NCBI GenBank assembly: GCA_949358305.1
Contig: OX442317.1
Location: forward strand, 14,636,491-14,700,490
Reading direction: 5' to 3'
DNA length: 64,000 nucleotides
Source of the DNA: Strigamia acuminata
Taxonomy: Eukaryota > Arthropoda > Chilopoda > Geophilomorpha > Linotaeniidae
Positions 10,847 through 21,560 of the stretch are shown piece after piece. The first letter of the stretch is position 1. Each line of letters starts with the position of its first letter. A program made the translations under genes and the position numbers. Below the pieces are notes generated by a model that was not told the DNA's origin, made no database searches, and saw only the letters and a program-made list of their open reading frames with translations.

Positions 10847-13800
10847 TCTAATTCACGAGGAATGAAAAAATGCAGTGACTCGAATCCAAATATTCGACCT
10901 GCAGATGAATTTCAAGTATTCAAACTCACTATACGATCACGGCCTCATTTCCGTGTTTCCGGAGAGCTTCCGTGAAAGCAATTGGAAACAATCTTGTTGC
11001 ACCTGTTGACCAGGGTTCGAGTTCATGCCAATTTTTTGTCTTTTCCGGTGAATATCTACTAAGGGTGTTATTTCCTCTCAAATGACTATGTGACTCTCTC
11101 TCTCTTATCTGACCATACAAAATGTCTATTGGAAAATTGGAAAGTTAGTCATAAGTACTATAGCAAGTCTCCTTATGTTAACCAAATTTCCCTCTTTGTT
11201 TTATTGATTGATTCCTTGTGAATCTTTCAAACTACTATATGATTGTATTTTTTAGGCTCTTCTCTCACTTCACTCTACCCAATGTCCTATAAAGGTTGAC
11301 TTTCCCCTCCTCTCAGGAGGTCTTCCCGGCAAACAGAAAAGGAAGTGAAGAAACCTGAATCTCAAACAATCTGTATGTTATGACATCAGCTGAGTTAAAA
11401 AAAAAGGAAACTGATTTACCTAATTCTTAATTAACACCTATATCAGCCTTTGTGAAGTTACAAAGAAAATGGACAATTAACCACCTTTTTTATATCTCTT
11501 CGCCTTTGCTAAGTTAATAGGGTGTTACTGAACAGAAAACGCGCAGATTTCTGCACTCTAATCATTATTCAAGAAAGTGAAGGATTAAAAGTCACGGAAA
11601 AAATTCTCCTGTTCTTTGTATCCGGACAGCTATTCTTTTGAGACCTGTGCAATATTTTAGTATGAAAGATAGTCAAACAAAACCGTCTGTGTTTCAACCG
11701 TCTGCGAATTGAGCATGAAATCTCACAATTATCCTTGTGATAACTGAGAAGATTTCCTAAGTGTCAAACCTACAATTGATGATTGCATCAGTGAAGTTGA
11801 CTAGCAACAGAGCAATTGTTTTTCTGACAAAGAGCCTGCCATTGTCCGTGGTAAGAGGTGAAATAGATGCAATTCTAACTTAACTCAAGACTATTGAAGT
11901 TAACTGCATGTTATTTTCTTATTCAAGTTATTGAGTGTTATGGGTAGACATTATTTGACTGTAAGAGTTAAGTGTTTAGTTTATTGAAAAGATGTCGACA
12001 AATGGGATTACTTTGAACGAGATCCCCATTATCTTGGAAAGCAAAATTCATTTGACCAAGATCGACCTCATCTATATGTGGAAAATCCTAGCTTTTACCT
12101 TCCTAAGAAAAAGACCTGGACAAGAGTATTCCTCCTCGACAATCTATCTTAAAATTGATTGTTTTTAGCCAAAGTTGACATATTCCTCCCTCAATTCAAA
12201 CTAAAATGTATGAGCTGTAATATTTTGAGCAATGGTGTTATGAAACGTTGTACTCCGAATCCTAGTGTATATATTGCAAGGAAACTCACTTAAAATTCAT
12301 CTAACTTTCATCTATCATCTGAGATGGTTCTATTAATTGCTAGAATTCTAATTTTCTACTTTATGCTAAAAGACCGATTCAGAACAAATTTTTCTCTATG
12401 AAAACCAGGTGGACCTGTCAAACTCCATTCCCCCATTTCGCCTTTTCTAGTAGCGCTCCTGAAAGAAACTGGCTCATTCGACAGAGAATAATCTTGATTA
12501 GCAAGAACAACGGATCTCCCAAGTTCAATCCTCCAGATCCCAAGTTTCCTAGCCCCAAACTATCATAATCTGAGAGAGGCGAACGCATTCGGACCTCCCG
12601 TCCTGTCTGTGATCCTTTGATACACAGCGCTTGACTGCCAAGATATATAGAAAAGTTAATTGACTATAGAAGTGGAATTAATTAGAAACGATCTTATATC
12701 CGAACCGAGTAGGTTCCTTTGGATATTTTAGACTGCTTAACTAAAAAAAACCGTATATTATCTGAGATTTACCAAAAAAGGAGATTACCTATCGCCCCAA
12801 CTCTCGTCCCTCAAATATTCATTCAAAAAACTTCTGCAGTATTCTGACCTAAGTCTAAAGCTTCTTGGTGGATATTATTTCTGTTTCTGATAGCACAATC
12901 CATTACTTTCTGAAAAGTAGTTGTGAAATCAACGGATTTTCTTCTGTCCTCTATGGCTGCCAATGCTTTTGCCCTTAGAGTAAAATCCGTTTAAACATCT
13001 ATGTAGTGTTGGCTTGTAAAAGCAACTAGTAGTTAGAAGATTAAGAACTAGCAATCATCCTTGTAAGTGTAGCTTATGAAAGAGAGTATTTAGTATTTTA
13101 AGTATGAAGACTTGTATGTGTTTGCTGATATAGCTCTTTGTACCTGACCTGTAGATACTAGCTATCTGTCAACCTTTGCAACCCAAATGCAATTGGTACA
13201 TGATTCGAGCACTCAATTGTCATCCACCATTCTGCTTGTCTCAAAAACATGAGCGTTGTCTAAACATCACAAGATAAGTTGAATGAGATGATGGGATTAC
13301 TAATCTAATGATAGAGCAAAACCAATTGGAGGAACATCACGAAAAAGCTAAGATGGGAGATTATCTATTCTATATGTGTGTGTGTGACTGAGCACCTGTT
13401 ATGTATTTTTTTCTATTGAGCTAGTAAGTAATGATATCTGAAGAACACTTCCTTTCAGGAACGTGAACTTCCTGAGCTGGTCTATTTTTTTTTCAACTCT
13501 AAAAGTTGATCAAAAAAAATTCTTTATGTGTAGCAATTTTCTGTAGAGAGAGTCACGATAGTGCATGCTTCTTTGTTTCAAAAACTACTCATCTTGTTGT
13601 TTTTTCTCAAACATGTGCTTTTTTAACTTAATCACTGAAATTAACCTCTTGTTAAATTTCCTTTTGAAAAAGCTCTTGTATCTGATTGGATTCCTTCAGG
13701 AAAGTGAATCCTCTTCTTCTATTTTCTACAGCTAAGTGGAATTCGATATTCCCTAAAAAGACTAAGTTCTTTTTCTCTATTCTGTAGAAGGTGGGTGTAT

Positions 13801-15268
13801 ATGCAGCTGGTTAAACAGGATAACCGTGCACTTCTCTTACTTCCCTCAAATGGAAGCTGTAGCATTTAATTATTTTCTGAAAAACAATTAACTGACTGGG
13901 ATGTGAACTGTCCTCTAGAACTGTGTAATTGGCCGACTGACAGATCAAAGTCGGGAAAAATCTAATATAACCTCGGAATCGTTCACGAAAGCGCTCAGAT
14001 TATAAAGAAAATTCTGTTAATTCTTTAATTAACACCAGCCTATCTTGACGGAACGAATTGAATAACTCTTTAATAAATCTAAATCGAAGGTAAGAAAACT
14101 TTTCGAGACGAATGACGTATCAAATTCAACACAACTCGACTAAACGAACGGGTAGCTAATCCTTCGGATAATCTTGAAGCAAAGAATTATGTCCTTAATC
14201 ATCTTAAAGTCAACTAAATTAAAGTGTCGCCTGCATTCCTCGAATAATTGCGTCCAAAAATCAAGAAACCTCGCATAAAAAGAAACCGAAATATCGTCGA
14301 ATCGTAAAATCGAATTGAACTAACCACGAGAATCGATGACTTGTTACGAGTTAACACTCCTTCTCAAAAGAATATCTCGAGTAAACAAAACCTCCATGCT
14401 TTTTCTAGCAAGAAACGATCTATTTATTCTCTAAACTCGATCCTCACTTTCAAACTATCCATTGATTTCCTTAAGCTGAAATCCTCTTGGTGTATCACTA
14501 TTCAAGCAATAGTCTTAGATACAGCCAGTTAAAATTCAAAAAGAATTTCCTTCTCTTTCGATCACGGGGAGCTGATCGATTAAAACTCGTATACTTCATT
14601 AAAACTCTCTTAAGTTTTCTTGATGTGCCCCGTAAATTAATTCGTTATTTTCTAAAAAAATAAGAATAATTTTCCTCGATGTTAAAAGAATATGGAATTC
14701 CGAAACTCGAAACCAAAACACGAAATCCTAAACTCAACTCGATCTATTCAAGGCCGCTGTTGACCCTTGCATTAAGAAAAGAATTCCCCGAATAAGACTG
14801 GCGACCCAATCCATTAATAGCAGCGGTTCTTCCTCCAAAGCCCCATTCAATTTAAGAAACTAATCCCCACGATAACTTCTCCTTACGACTTCGCACTGAA
14901 TCTTATTTTGCAAAATCAAAAAAAACCCTTTTTTACAAAGCGACTTGCGATCCATTCTCTCTCTGCAACTACCGGGGGGTAGAGAAAGCCACACTTAGCC
15001 TAACTTAAAGCTATCTTAAAGCAAAAACCAAATCATGACAAACTCTTTTAAATTTCTCAAACTTAAACGAAAACTCTTTATGCTAAAAAACATGCTAAAA
15101 GTTGTTCACCAACCTTGTATTCATTCAGTGAATCCATCTCTCGTAACCGGTGGTTGAATCCAAAAACTTACAGACTAACAGAAAAATCAAAAACTTAAAA
15201 CTATTGCATAACTGAACACAAAATTCAATATAACACAAAAACAAGTCAACAAGTCTTGATCTTCTCAA
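10847..15268. other. Element 1 interior, long stretch without a recognisable gene
   Basis: About 4.4 kb where pol would lie in an autonomous element. No frame exceeds about 65 codons on either strand and no retroelement enzyme motif was seen. It includes a short GT run near 13375 and otherwise unique sequence. Element 2 carries the same region at 21561-25981 with scattered substitutions and small indels, so the length and order are preserved between copies even though nothing is encoded. Confidence 0.75.
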
Positions 15269-15655
15269 TTAAGTCTCTTTGTAATGGATTCTCATCTCGA
15301 TGCTCGCTTCGTCATCTGCTCCGTCTTGAACTGAGCTCTTTTCGCGTTGTCCCGACGTTCCAACACCATATCCGTATCTCCATTGCGTTGTGTCTTCGTA
15401 TGTGGCCCCCTTTGCTGTAAACTTCTTAACGGTACATTCGAATGTTAGTTTAATCTTCAGGCCTAACGTCTTCCGATTAAGAGCGGCTATTTTCCACTTC
15501 ACGAGGCGTGCAGCATGCTCAATCTTCAGCGCCTTTTCTCGATTAATTCTCTCATATTTTCTACGTCTTACCGCCAGCTTCTCAGCATTGCTCTCTTGGC
15601 GAACAGTCGTCCTTGTTTCCACTTGAAACAATTCCTTTTGCTGTACGTCCGCCAT
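15269..15655 (-). CDS. Small basic, helix-rich ORF of family 1 (128 aa, unknown function)
   Basis: The ATG at 15655-15653 sits in GAAATGGCGG (A at -3, G at +4), 55 nt after the primer-binding site, the usual place for a first retroelement ORF. The protein starts MADVQQKELFQVE. Residues about 20-60 are highly charged and likely one long helix (KLAVRRRKYERINREKALKI onwards), possibly a coiled coil. The rest (residues 61-128) includes LTFECTVKKF and a Trp/Tyr/Gly patch WRYGYGVG, ending in an acidic stretch and HYKET. No zinc knuckle, protease or polymerase motif is present and I recognise no family. Element 2 has the same frame with one residue change (R to K near residue 15) and synonymous changes. 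It could be a residual gag-like or RNA-binding protein, or simply an open frame. Confidence 0.45.
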   Translation of the reverse strand: MADVQQKELFQVETRTTVRQESNAEKLAVRRRKYERINREKALKIEHAARLVKWKIAALNRKTLGLKIKLTFECTVKKFTAKGATYEDTTQWRYGYGVGTSGQREKSSVQDGADDEASIEMRIHYKET

Positions 15656-15657
15656 TT

Positions 15658-15861
15658 CTATTTTCGAATCGTCTCCATTCGAATTAGGCCCACACTTCCC
15701 TGGCTCGCATCCTGGTCACGGCACCACTTTTTCGTATCGCCTGTCGATTCCGACGCCAGCGATCCGAAGATAGGATTCGGGCACGGAGCATTTATTTGCC
15801 TTGTGCAAATCGCCCGATCTGAGTCGCATCGACTCTCGTCGTTATGCCTGGTCTTCAGCAT
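15658..15861 (-). other. Leader ORF crossing LTR and primer-binding site (67 codons, probably not coding)
   Basis: Starts inside the LTR with MLKTRHNDES, passes through the LTR end and primer-binding site, and stops just before the 128-aa ORF. In element 2 one extra base in the primer-binding site changes the frame so that it fuses with the following ORF. Because it overlaps sequence needed for priming, protein coding is doubtful. Confidence 0.2.
15711..15726 (-). promoter_or_regulatory. Primer-binding site of element 1, tRNA-His-like
   Basis: In element sense TGGTGCCGTGACCAGG begins one base after the LTR end. As recalled, metazoan nuclear tRNA-His (GTG) ends GTCACGGCACCA, complementary to the first 12 nt (TGGTGCCGTGAC); pairing then stops. 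The site fixes the element on the minus strand. The same core, with changes, is present in element 3. Confidence 0.7.
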
Positions 15862-17627
15862 TTTTTGTTGTTTTGCAAGGAGATATGGAGAGAGAGAGGA
15901 GTTGACTATTCAACTTGATATTTTATTCGCAAGTGTGGAATTTAATCCTTTTAACAATGAGACGAAACGTGACACGAGATTGACAACAATTAAATATCAA
16001 GTGTCACAAAACAAGGGTTATGATTTTAAGCCTAACATTGCATAAATGTCTTAATTATACATTAGAAACTTCATTTATAGAAGGCATGAAGTTTCCCAAT
16101 TAAATGTAACATGGGGGAAAATTGTCAGGCGCTTTTCTGGCCTAAAATCATCACTTTAACAAAAGTATGTAATTTAACATTGAAAATGATTGCATACAAA
16201 TAATCAAACTTAACTAAACTTCTCAGATCACGTAAAAGGTAGCAATCCGAGAGAAAACCATATTTTAAACTAACAAATAACAATTTGAGTTGTATAAACT
16301 TTAATAAAATACAACTCCTCCGAGTATGACGTCATTTGCGAGTATGAATGCTCCATCGCGTCTTGTCATCTCTCGCAAATCGTTTACCGTCACCTCAAAT
16401 TTAAATCAGGAGTGAAAGTGAACAAATTACCTAAACTAATTCATCTATTTACAGAATCAAACCTAATTACTATTTATTTTAGCAGATAATCAAGGAAACA
16501 TTCAACCGCACGCTTCATCCGGGTCTCAACGACTGAAAATGGCCGACCTCGTTCAACGCCTTCGCTCCCGATCGCCTTTTGCAGCGGATTACTTCTCTCC
16601 CGCGATCCCATGAATTACCACTCAGGTAAGTAAGCACATATGTATTCCATTACAACATATTGCTTGTGTCTTTGAGCTTAACGAGCGTTTCCTTTGGCCA
16701 TTTCAGTGTCCATCACCCGAACCAAGCCGTACGATTGCCGCCTCCTCGACTTTACAACATCGTGAGATGTTCTTCACCGATATAACTACAAGGTAAATAA
16801 ATATTTGAATGAATAACAAGTGTAAATAAAACTTAATATCTATTTACAGCCTCGTGCAACTCCCGAACCGAATTGCATCCGGATTCAGCCAAACTTAAGG
16901 TAAATAATTTCACGTGTATAAAGTCAAACATAAATTTAACAAGTAACGTAATTATATCTAACCTAAACATTCTTTATTTACTGTCATTCCCTCATATGAA
17001 GCAGGCCGGTGACTCCTGCCCCATTCATCCGGTTTTCGTAAACTTAAGGTGAGCAAATAATCGGTTATAAATTAAAACATAACTTAACATTTCATGTAAA
17101 CATATTTAACCAAACCAAACATCCGTTTTAATTTAAACCTTCTCTCATTTACAGTTATTCCCACATTTGAGGCAGATTTGTGACTTCTACCCCACTCCAG
17201 CGAACCGTCTTAATTTATCCGTAAGAAAATAAATCAACGCAAATGAAACACTGTAACCCTCGATTATAATTAACCCGTATTTTCCTTTCAGACATACTCG
17301 ACTCCCGAGCTTGTATCATGACCCGGGGAGTTCTTCACATTCAGATAAGTTATAGCAATTAATTTCCGATATGAACAATTATTTAAAAGCTCGAACTCCT
17401 TTTCAGAATCTTCTAGAACTTCAATTTGATCGACAACCCGAGATTATGCCTATTCGACTTCAACTAAGTGACAACTGATTGTCTTCTGAAAGGTAAATAA
17501 ATTTAGCTAATTTATTTCTTTCTTTCTTTCTTTTTTAGTGAAAAGTTCGGACTTATTTCAACTTTCACCATCTTTTCTTTCCTTTATATTTTGAGAAGCA
17601 TTTCCTGTTTCGAACTGATTCGCAACA
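15728..17627 (-). repeat. Element 1 right LTR (5' LTR in element sense)
   Basis: Matches 7917-9815 wherever compared, including element-1-specific features such as AAGTGTGGAATTT and the ACTG at the broken acceptor. It drives transcription leftward if active. CRE at 16327-16334. It ends CGCAACA and is followed by the AAGGT duplication and satellite. Confidence 0.93.
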
Positions 17628-18625
17628 AAGGTTTAAACACTATTTCAGAACATTCAGAGACATTGGTTTGTGGTGTTTGTGCTAAGTCAACTGTGATGTC
17701 AAATGAGATCAAAAGTTTATTCTTTCAAATTATTGCTTGGATGTTGCTAAAACTTACATTGAAGCCTTCTACTAAGGTTTAAACACTATTTCTGAACATT
17801 CAGAGACATTGGTCTTGTGGTGTTTGTGCTAAGTCAACTGTGATGTCAAATGAGATCAAAAGTTTATTCTTTCAAATTATTGCTTGGATGTTGCTAAAAC
17901 TTACATTGAAGCCTTCTACTAAGGTTTAAACACTATTTCAGAACATTCAGAGACATTGGTTTGTGGTGTTTGTGCTAAGTCAACTGTGATGTCAAATGAG
18001 ATCAAAAGTTTATTCTTTCAAATTATTGCTTGGATGTTGCTAAAACTTACATTGAAGCCTTCTACTAAGGTTTAAACACTATTTCTGAACATTCAGAGAC
18101 ATTGGTCTTGTGGTGTTTGTGCTAAGTCAACTGTGATGTCAAATGAGATCAAAAGTTTATTCTTTCAAATTATTGCTTGGATGTTGCTAAAACTAACATT
18201 GAAGCCTTCTACTAAGGTTTAAACACTATTTCAGAACATTCAGAGACATTGATCTTGTGGTGTTTGTGCTAAGTCAACTGTGATGAGATCAAAAGTCTAT
18301 TCTCCCAAATCATTTCTTGGATGTTGCTAAAACTTACATTAAAGCTTTCTACTAAGGTTTAAACACTATTTCAGAACATTCAGAGACATTGGTCTTGTGA
18401 TGTTTGTGCTAAGTCAACTGTGATGAGATCAAAAGTCTATTCTCCCAAATCATTGCTTGGATGTTGCTAAAACTTACATTAAAGCTTTCTACTAAGGTTT
18501 AAACACTATTTCAAAACATTCAGAGACATTGGTCTTGTGATGTTTGTGCTAAGTCAACTGTGATGAGATCAAAAGTCTATTCTCCAAAATCATTGCTTAA
18601 ATGTTGCTAAAACTTACATTGAAGC
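17628..18625 (+). repeat. Satellite array, segment 2 (about 7 monomers)
   Basis: The satellite resumes in register after element 1 and completes higher-order copy B at 18582. The next unit begins at 18583 and is cut after 43 bp by element 2 at GAAGC. No gene. Confidence 0.97.
18621..18625. repeat. Target site duplication of element 2 (GAAGC)
   Basis: GAAGC at 18621-18625 precedes the LTR TTTTTCGTATCG and is repeated at 28345-28349, followed by CTTCTACTAAGG. Both copies are perfect. Confidence 0.92.
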
Positions 18626-20528
18626 TTTTTCGTATCGCCTGTCGATTCCGACGCCAGCGATCCGAAGATAGGATTCGGGCACGGAGCATTTATTTGCCTT
18701 GTGCAAATCGCCCGATCTGAGTCGCATCGACTCTCGTCGTTATGCCTGGTCTTCAGCATTTTTTGTTGTTTTGCAAGGAGATATGGAGAGAGAGAGGAGT
18801 TGACTATTCAACTTGATATTTTATTCGCAAGTGAGGAATTTAATCCTTTTAACAATGAGACGAAACGTGACACGAGATTGACAACAATTAAATATCAAGT
18901 GTCACAAAACAAGGGTTATGATTTTAAGCCTAACATTGCATAAATGTCTTAATTATACATTAGAAACTTCATTTATAGAAGGCATGAAGTTTCCCAATTA
19001 AATGTAACATGGGGGAAAATTGTCAGGCGCTTTTCTGGCCTAAAATCATCACTTTAACACAAGTCTACAATTTAACATTGAAAATGATCGAATACAACTA
19101 ATCAAACTTAATTAACTTTCTCAGATCACGTAAAGAGTAGCAATCCGAGAGAAAAACATGTTTTAAACTAACAAATAACAACTTGAGTTGTATAAACATT
19201 GATAAAAATACAACTCCTCCGTGTATGACGTCATTTGCGAGTATGAATGTTCCATCGCGTCTTGTCATCCCTCGCAAATCGTCTACTCTCACATCGAAAT
19301 TAAATCAGGAGTGAAAGTGAACAAATTAATTAAACTAATTCCTCTAATTGTACAATCAAACCTAATTTCTATTTATTTCAACAGATAATCGAGGAAAACT
19401 TCAACCGCACGCTTCATCCGGGTCTCTACTACTGAAAATGGCCGACCTAATGCAACGCCGTCGCTCACGATCGCCTTTTGCTGCGGATTACTTCTCTCCC
19501 GCGATCCCATGAATTACCGCTCAGGTAAGTAAGCACATATGTATTTCCTTCCAACATATTGCTTGTGTCTTTGAGCTTGAACGAGCGTTTCTTTTGGCCA
19601 TTTCAGCGTCCATCACCCGAACCAAGCCGTACGATTTCCCGCCTCCTCGACTTTACAACCGCGTGAGATGTTATTCAGCGATATAACTATAAGGTAAATA
19701 AATATTTGAATCAATAACAAGTGTAAATAAAACTTAATATCTATTTACAGCCTCGTGCAACTCCCGAACCGAATTGCATCCGGATTCAGCCAAACTTAAG
19801 GTAAATAATTTCACGAGTATAAAGTCAAACATAAATTTAACAAGTAACGCAATTATATCTAACTTATACATTCTTCATTTACAGTCATTCCCTCATATGA
19901 AGCAGGCCGGTGACTCCTGCCTCATTCATCCGGATTTCGTAAGATTAAGGTGAGCAAATAATCGGTTATAAATTAAAACATAACTTAACATTTCATGTAA
20001 ACATATTTAACCAAACCAAACATCCGTTTTAATTTAAACCTTCTCTCATTTACAGTTATTCCCACATATGAGGCAGATTTGTGACTTCTACCCCACTCCA
20101 GCGAACCGTCTTAATTTATCCGTAAGAAAATAAATCAACGCAAATGAAACACTGTAACCCTCGATTATAATTAACCCGTATTTTCCTTTCAGACATACTC
20201 GACTCCCGAGCTTGTATCATGACCCGGGGAGTTCTTCACATTCAGATAAGTTATAGCAATTAATTTCCGATATGAACAATTATTTAAAAGCTCGAACTCC
20301 TTTTCAGAATCTTCTAGAACTTCAATTTGATCGACAACCCGAGATTATGCCTATTCGACTTCAACTAAGTGACAACTGATTGTCTTCTGAAAGGTAAATA
20401 AATTTAGCTAATTTATTTCTTTCTTTCTTTCTTTTTTAGTGAAAAGTTCGGACTTATTTCAACTTTCACCATCTTTTCTTTCCTTTATATTTTGAGAAGC
20501 ATTTCCTGTTTCGAACTGATTCGCAACA
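18626..20528 (-). repeat. Element 2 left LTR (3' LTR in element sense)
   Basis: Direct repeat of 26442-28344, identical at all places compared. It starts with five T then CGTATCGCC and ends ATTCGCAACA. The middle, about 19050-19945, differs from element 1 at several dozen positions, while both flanks are nearly identical to it. It retains the CRE (19226-19233), the ATTTGCGAG/CTCGCAAAT arms, and the plus-strand splice-like series with an intact TTTACAG where element 1 has TTTACTG. Confidence 0.93.
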
Positions 20529-21223
20529 GCGCTCCCGCCGAAACAAAAGGAACAGCAAATCATCATGTCTAAAACTATACTGTACAATAGTTTTTTTTTC
20601 ATTTACACCTAAAGAACTGTATTTTATTTTTGTGGGAAATAAAATTTCTTCCTTTTTCTGAATCTCAAAAATGTCTTGGATTTCTTGCCTTTCTCAAATG
20701 CAATTTCTCTCCTTCACATTTTTCTTTTGACTCGACTAACTATTTGAATCTGATACCCAGGGACGAATAACGACCGTATTCCTCACTTTTCGACAACCCA
20801 CGCGGATATCCTCTTCGTCATGGCATGGATCAAGAGAACTTCAAAGCTAAGTAAAATTCAATTTAACCTTTCATTAAATTGACAAAACAATTTCTGTATC
20901 CACTGGTGGAAATTTAGCTTTTCCCTTAAGTCCAGAATTTTTCCAATTATGGAAACTCTAACTTTAAATGACACATTGTCATTTCTCAAATGAATCAGAT
21001 CTCGATCTTATTTATTTCCTTTAACTTAAAAACCTCTCAGGTAATTTAATACGGAAATCTAGCTGTTAAAAATGTCTCGTCACATTTTCTTCTATCTGAT
21101 TCGATTTTAAATAATAAGGGGAGTTTTAATCAACGTGTGTTACCCTTAATTATTTTTCAGTTTGGAATTTTTGGGTGAATAACGACCTGAACCGTGTATT
21201 TCAAATTCCCACTCTTTACTTAT
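20529..21223. other. Element 2 interior next to the left LTR, no gene seen
   Basis: Begins with the purine-tract-like GGCGGGAGCGC (minus strand) and then follows element 1 closely. It is AT-rich with no long frame. Confidence 0.6.
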
Positions 21224-21560
21224 GCTAGGTGTCAAAAAACCATATTTTTGAACTTGGACCTTTTATCCTTTGAAACAAATACTGATAACTTTTTTACCAG
21301 ATCTGAACTCAACTACTTCTAAAAGCTAGGTGTCGGAACTCATGTCCGAACTTGGACCTTTTCTACTCTAATGACTAGGCGTCGGCTTTCTTGGCCGAAC
21401 TTGGACCTTTCTACTCTAATGACTAGGCGTCGGCTTTCTTGGCCGAACTTGGACCTTTGCTAAATCTTTCAGACAACCCCTGGTAGCTATGGACCAGATT
21501 AGGGCTCAATTACTTCTGAAAGCTAGGTGTCGGTATCTGTTGACCGAGCTTGGACCTTCT
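21224..21560. repeat. Cluster of five hairpin-forming repeats in element 2
   Basis: Counterpart of 10511-10846: repeated CTAGGTGTCGG and CCGAACTTGGACC units able to fold into short stem-loops. Units 3 and 4 are identical here (GGCTTTCTTGGCC in both), unlike element 1. Confidence 0.72.

Larger units (their letters stand above)
7917..17627 (-). mobile_element. Element 1: non-autonomous LTR retroelement, family 1 (LARD-like)
   Basis: A 9.7-kb insertion with direct terminal repeats of about 1900 bp (7917-9815 and 15728-17627) and a 5-bp target duplication. On the minus strand the LTR begins TGTTGCGAATC and ends CGATACGAAAAA, lacking the usual terminal CA. One base beyond it is TGGTGCCGTGACC, a primer-binding site, so the element is read on the minus strand. 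The 5.9-kb interior has one plausible short ORF (15269-15655) and no pol-length frame, even though the LTRs look identical and therefore recent. That combination points to a non-autonomous element mobilised by another element's enzymes rather than to a decayed autonomous copy. The superfamily cannot be assigned without pol. Confidence 0.9.

Noticed and set aside
10929-11120. 63-codon minus-strand frame, also at 21642-21833
   Set aside because: Present in both copies with one residue change, but no motif, no supporting context, and a length expected by chance in 5.9 kb.
15515-16045. 176-codon plus-strand frame at the right LTR of element 1 (and 26228-26536 in element 2)
   Set aside because: It is antisense to the 128-aa ORF and the LTR leader and is not preserved in length between copies; a shadow frame.
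7917-17627. Reading family 1 in the plus orientation because of the splice-like sites
   Set aside because: No primer-binding site follows the left LTR on the plus strand (GCGCTCCCGCC), while a clear one follows the right LTR on the minus strand.
17591-17782. 63-codon plus-strand frame crossing the element 1 right end into satellite
   Set aside because: Created by the insertion junction; half of it is satellite.
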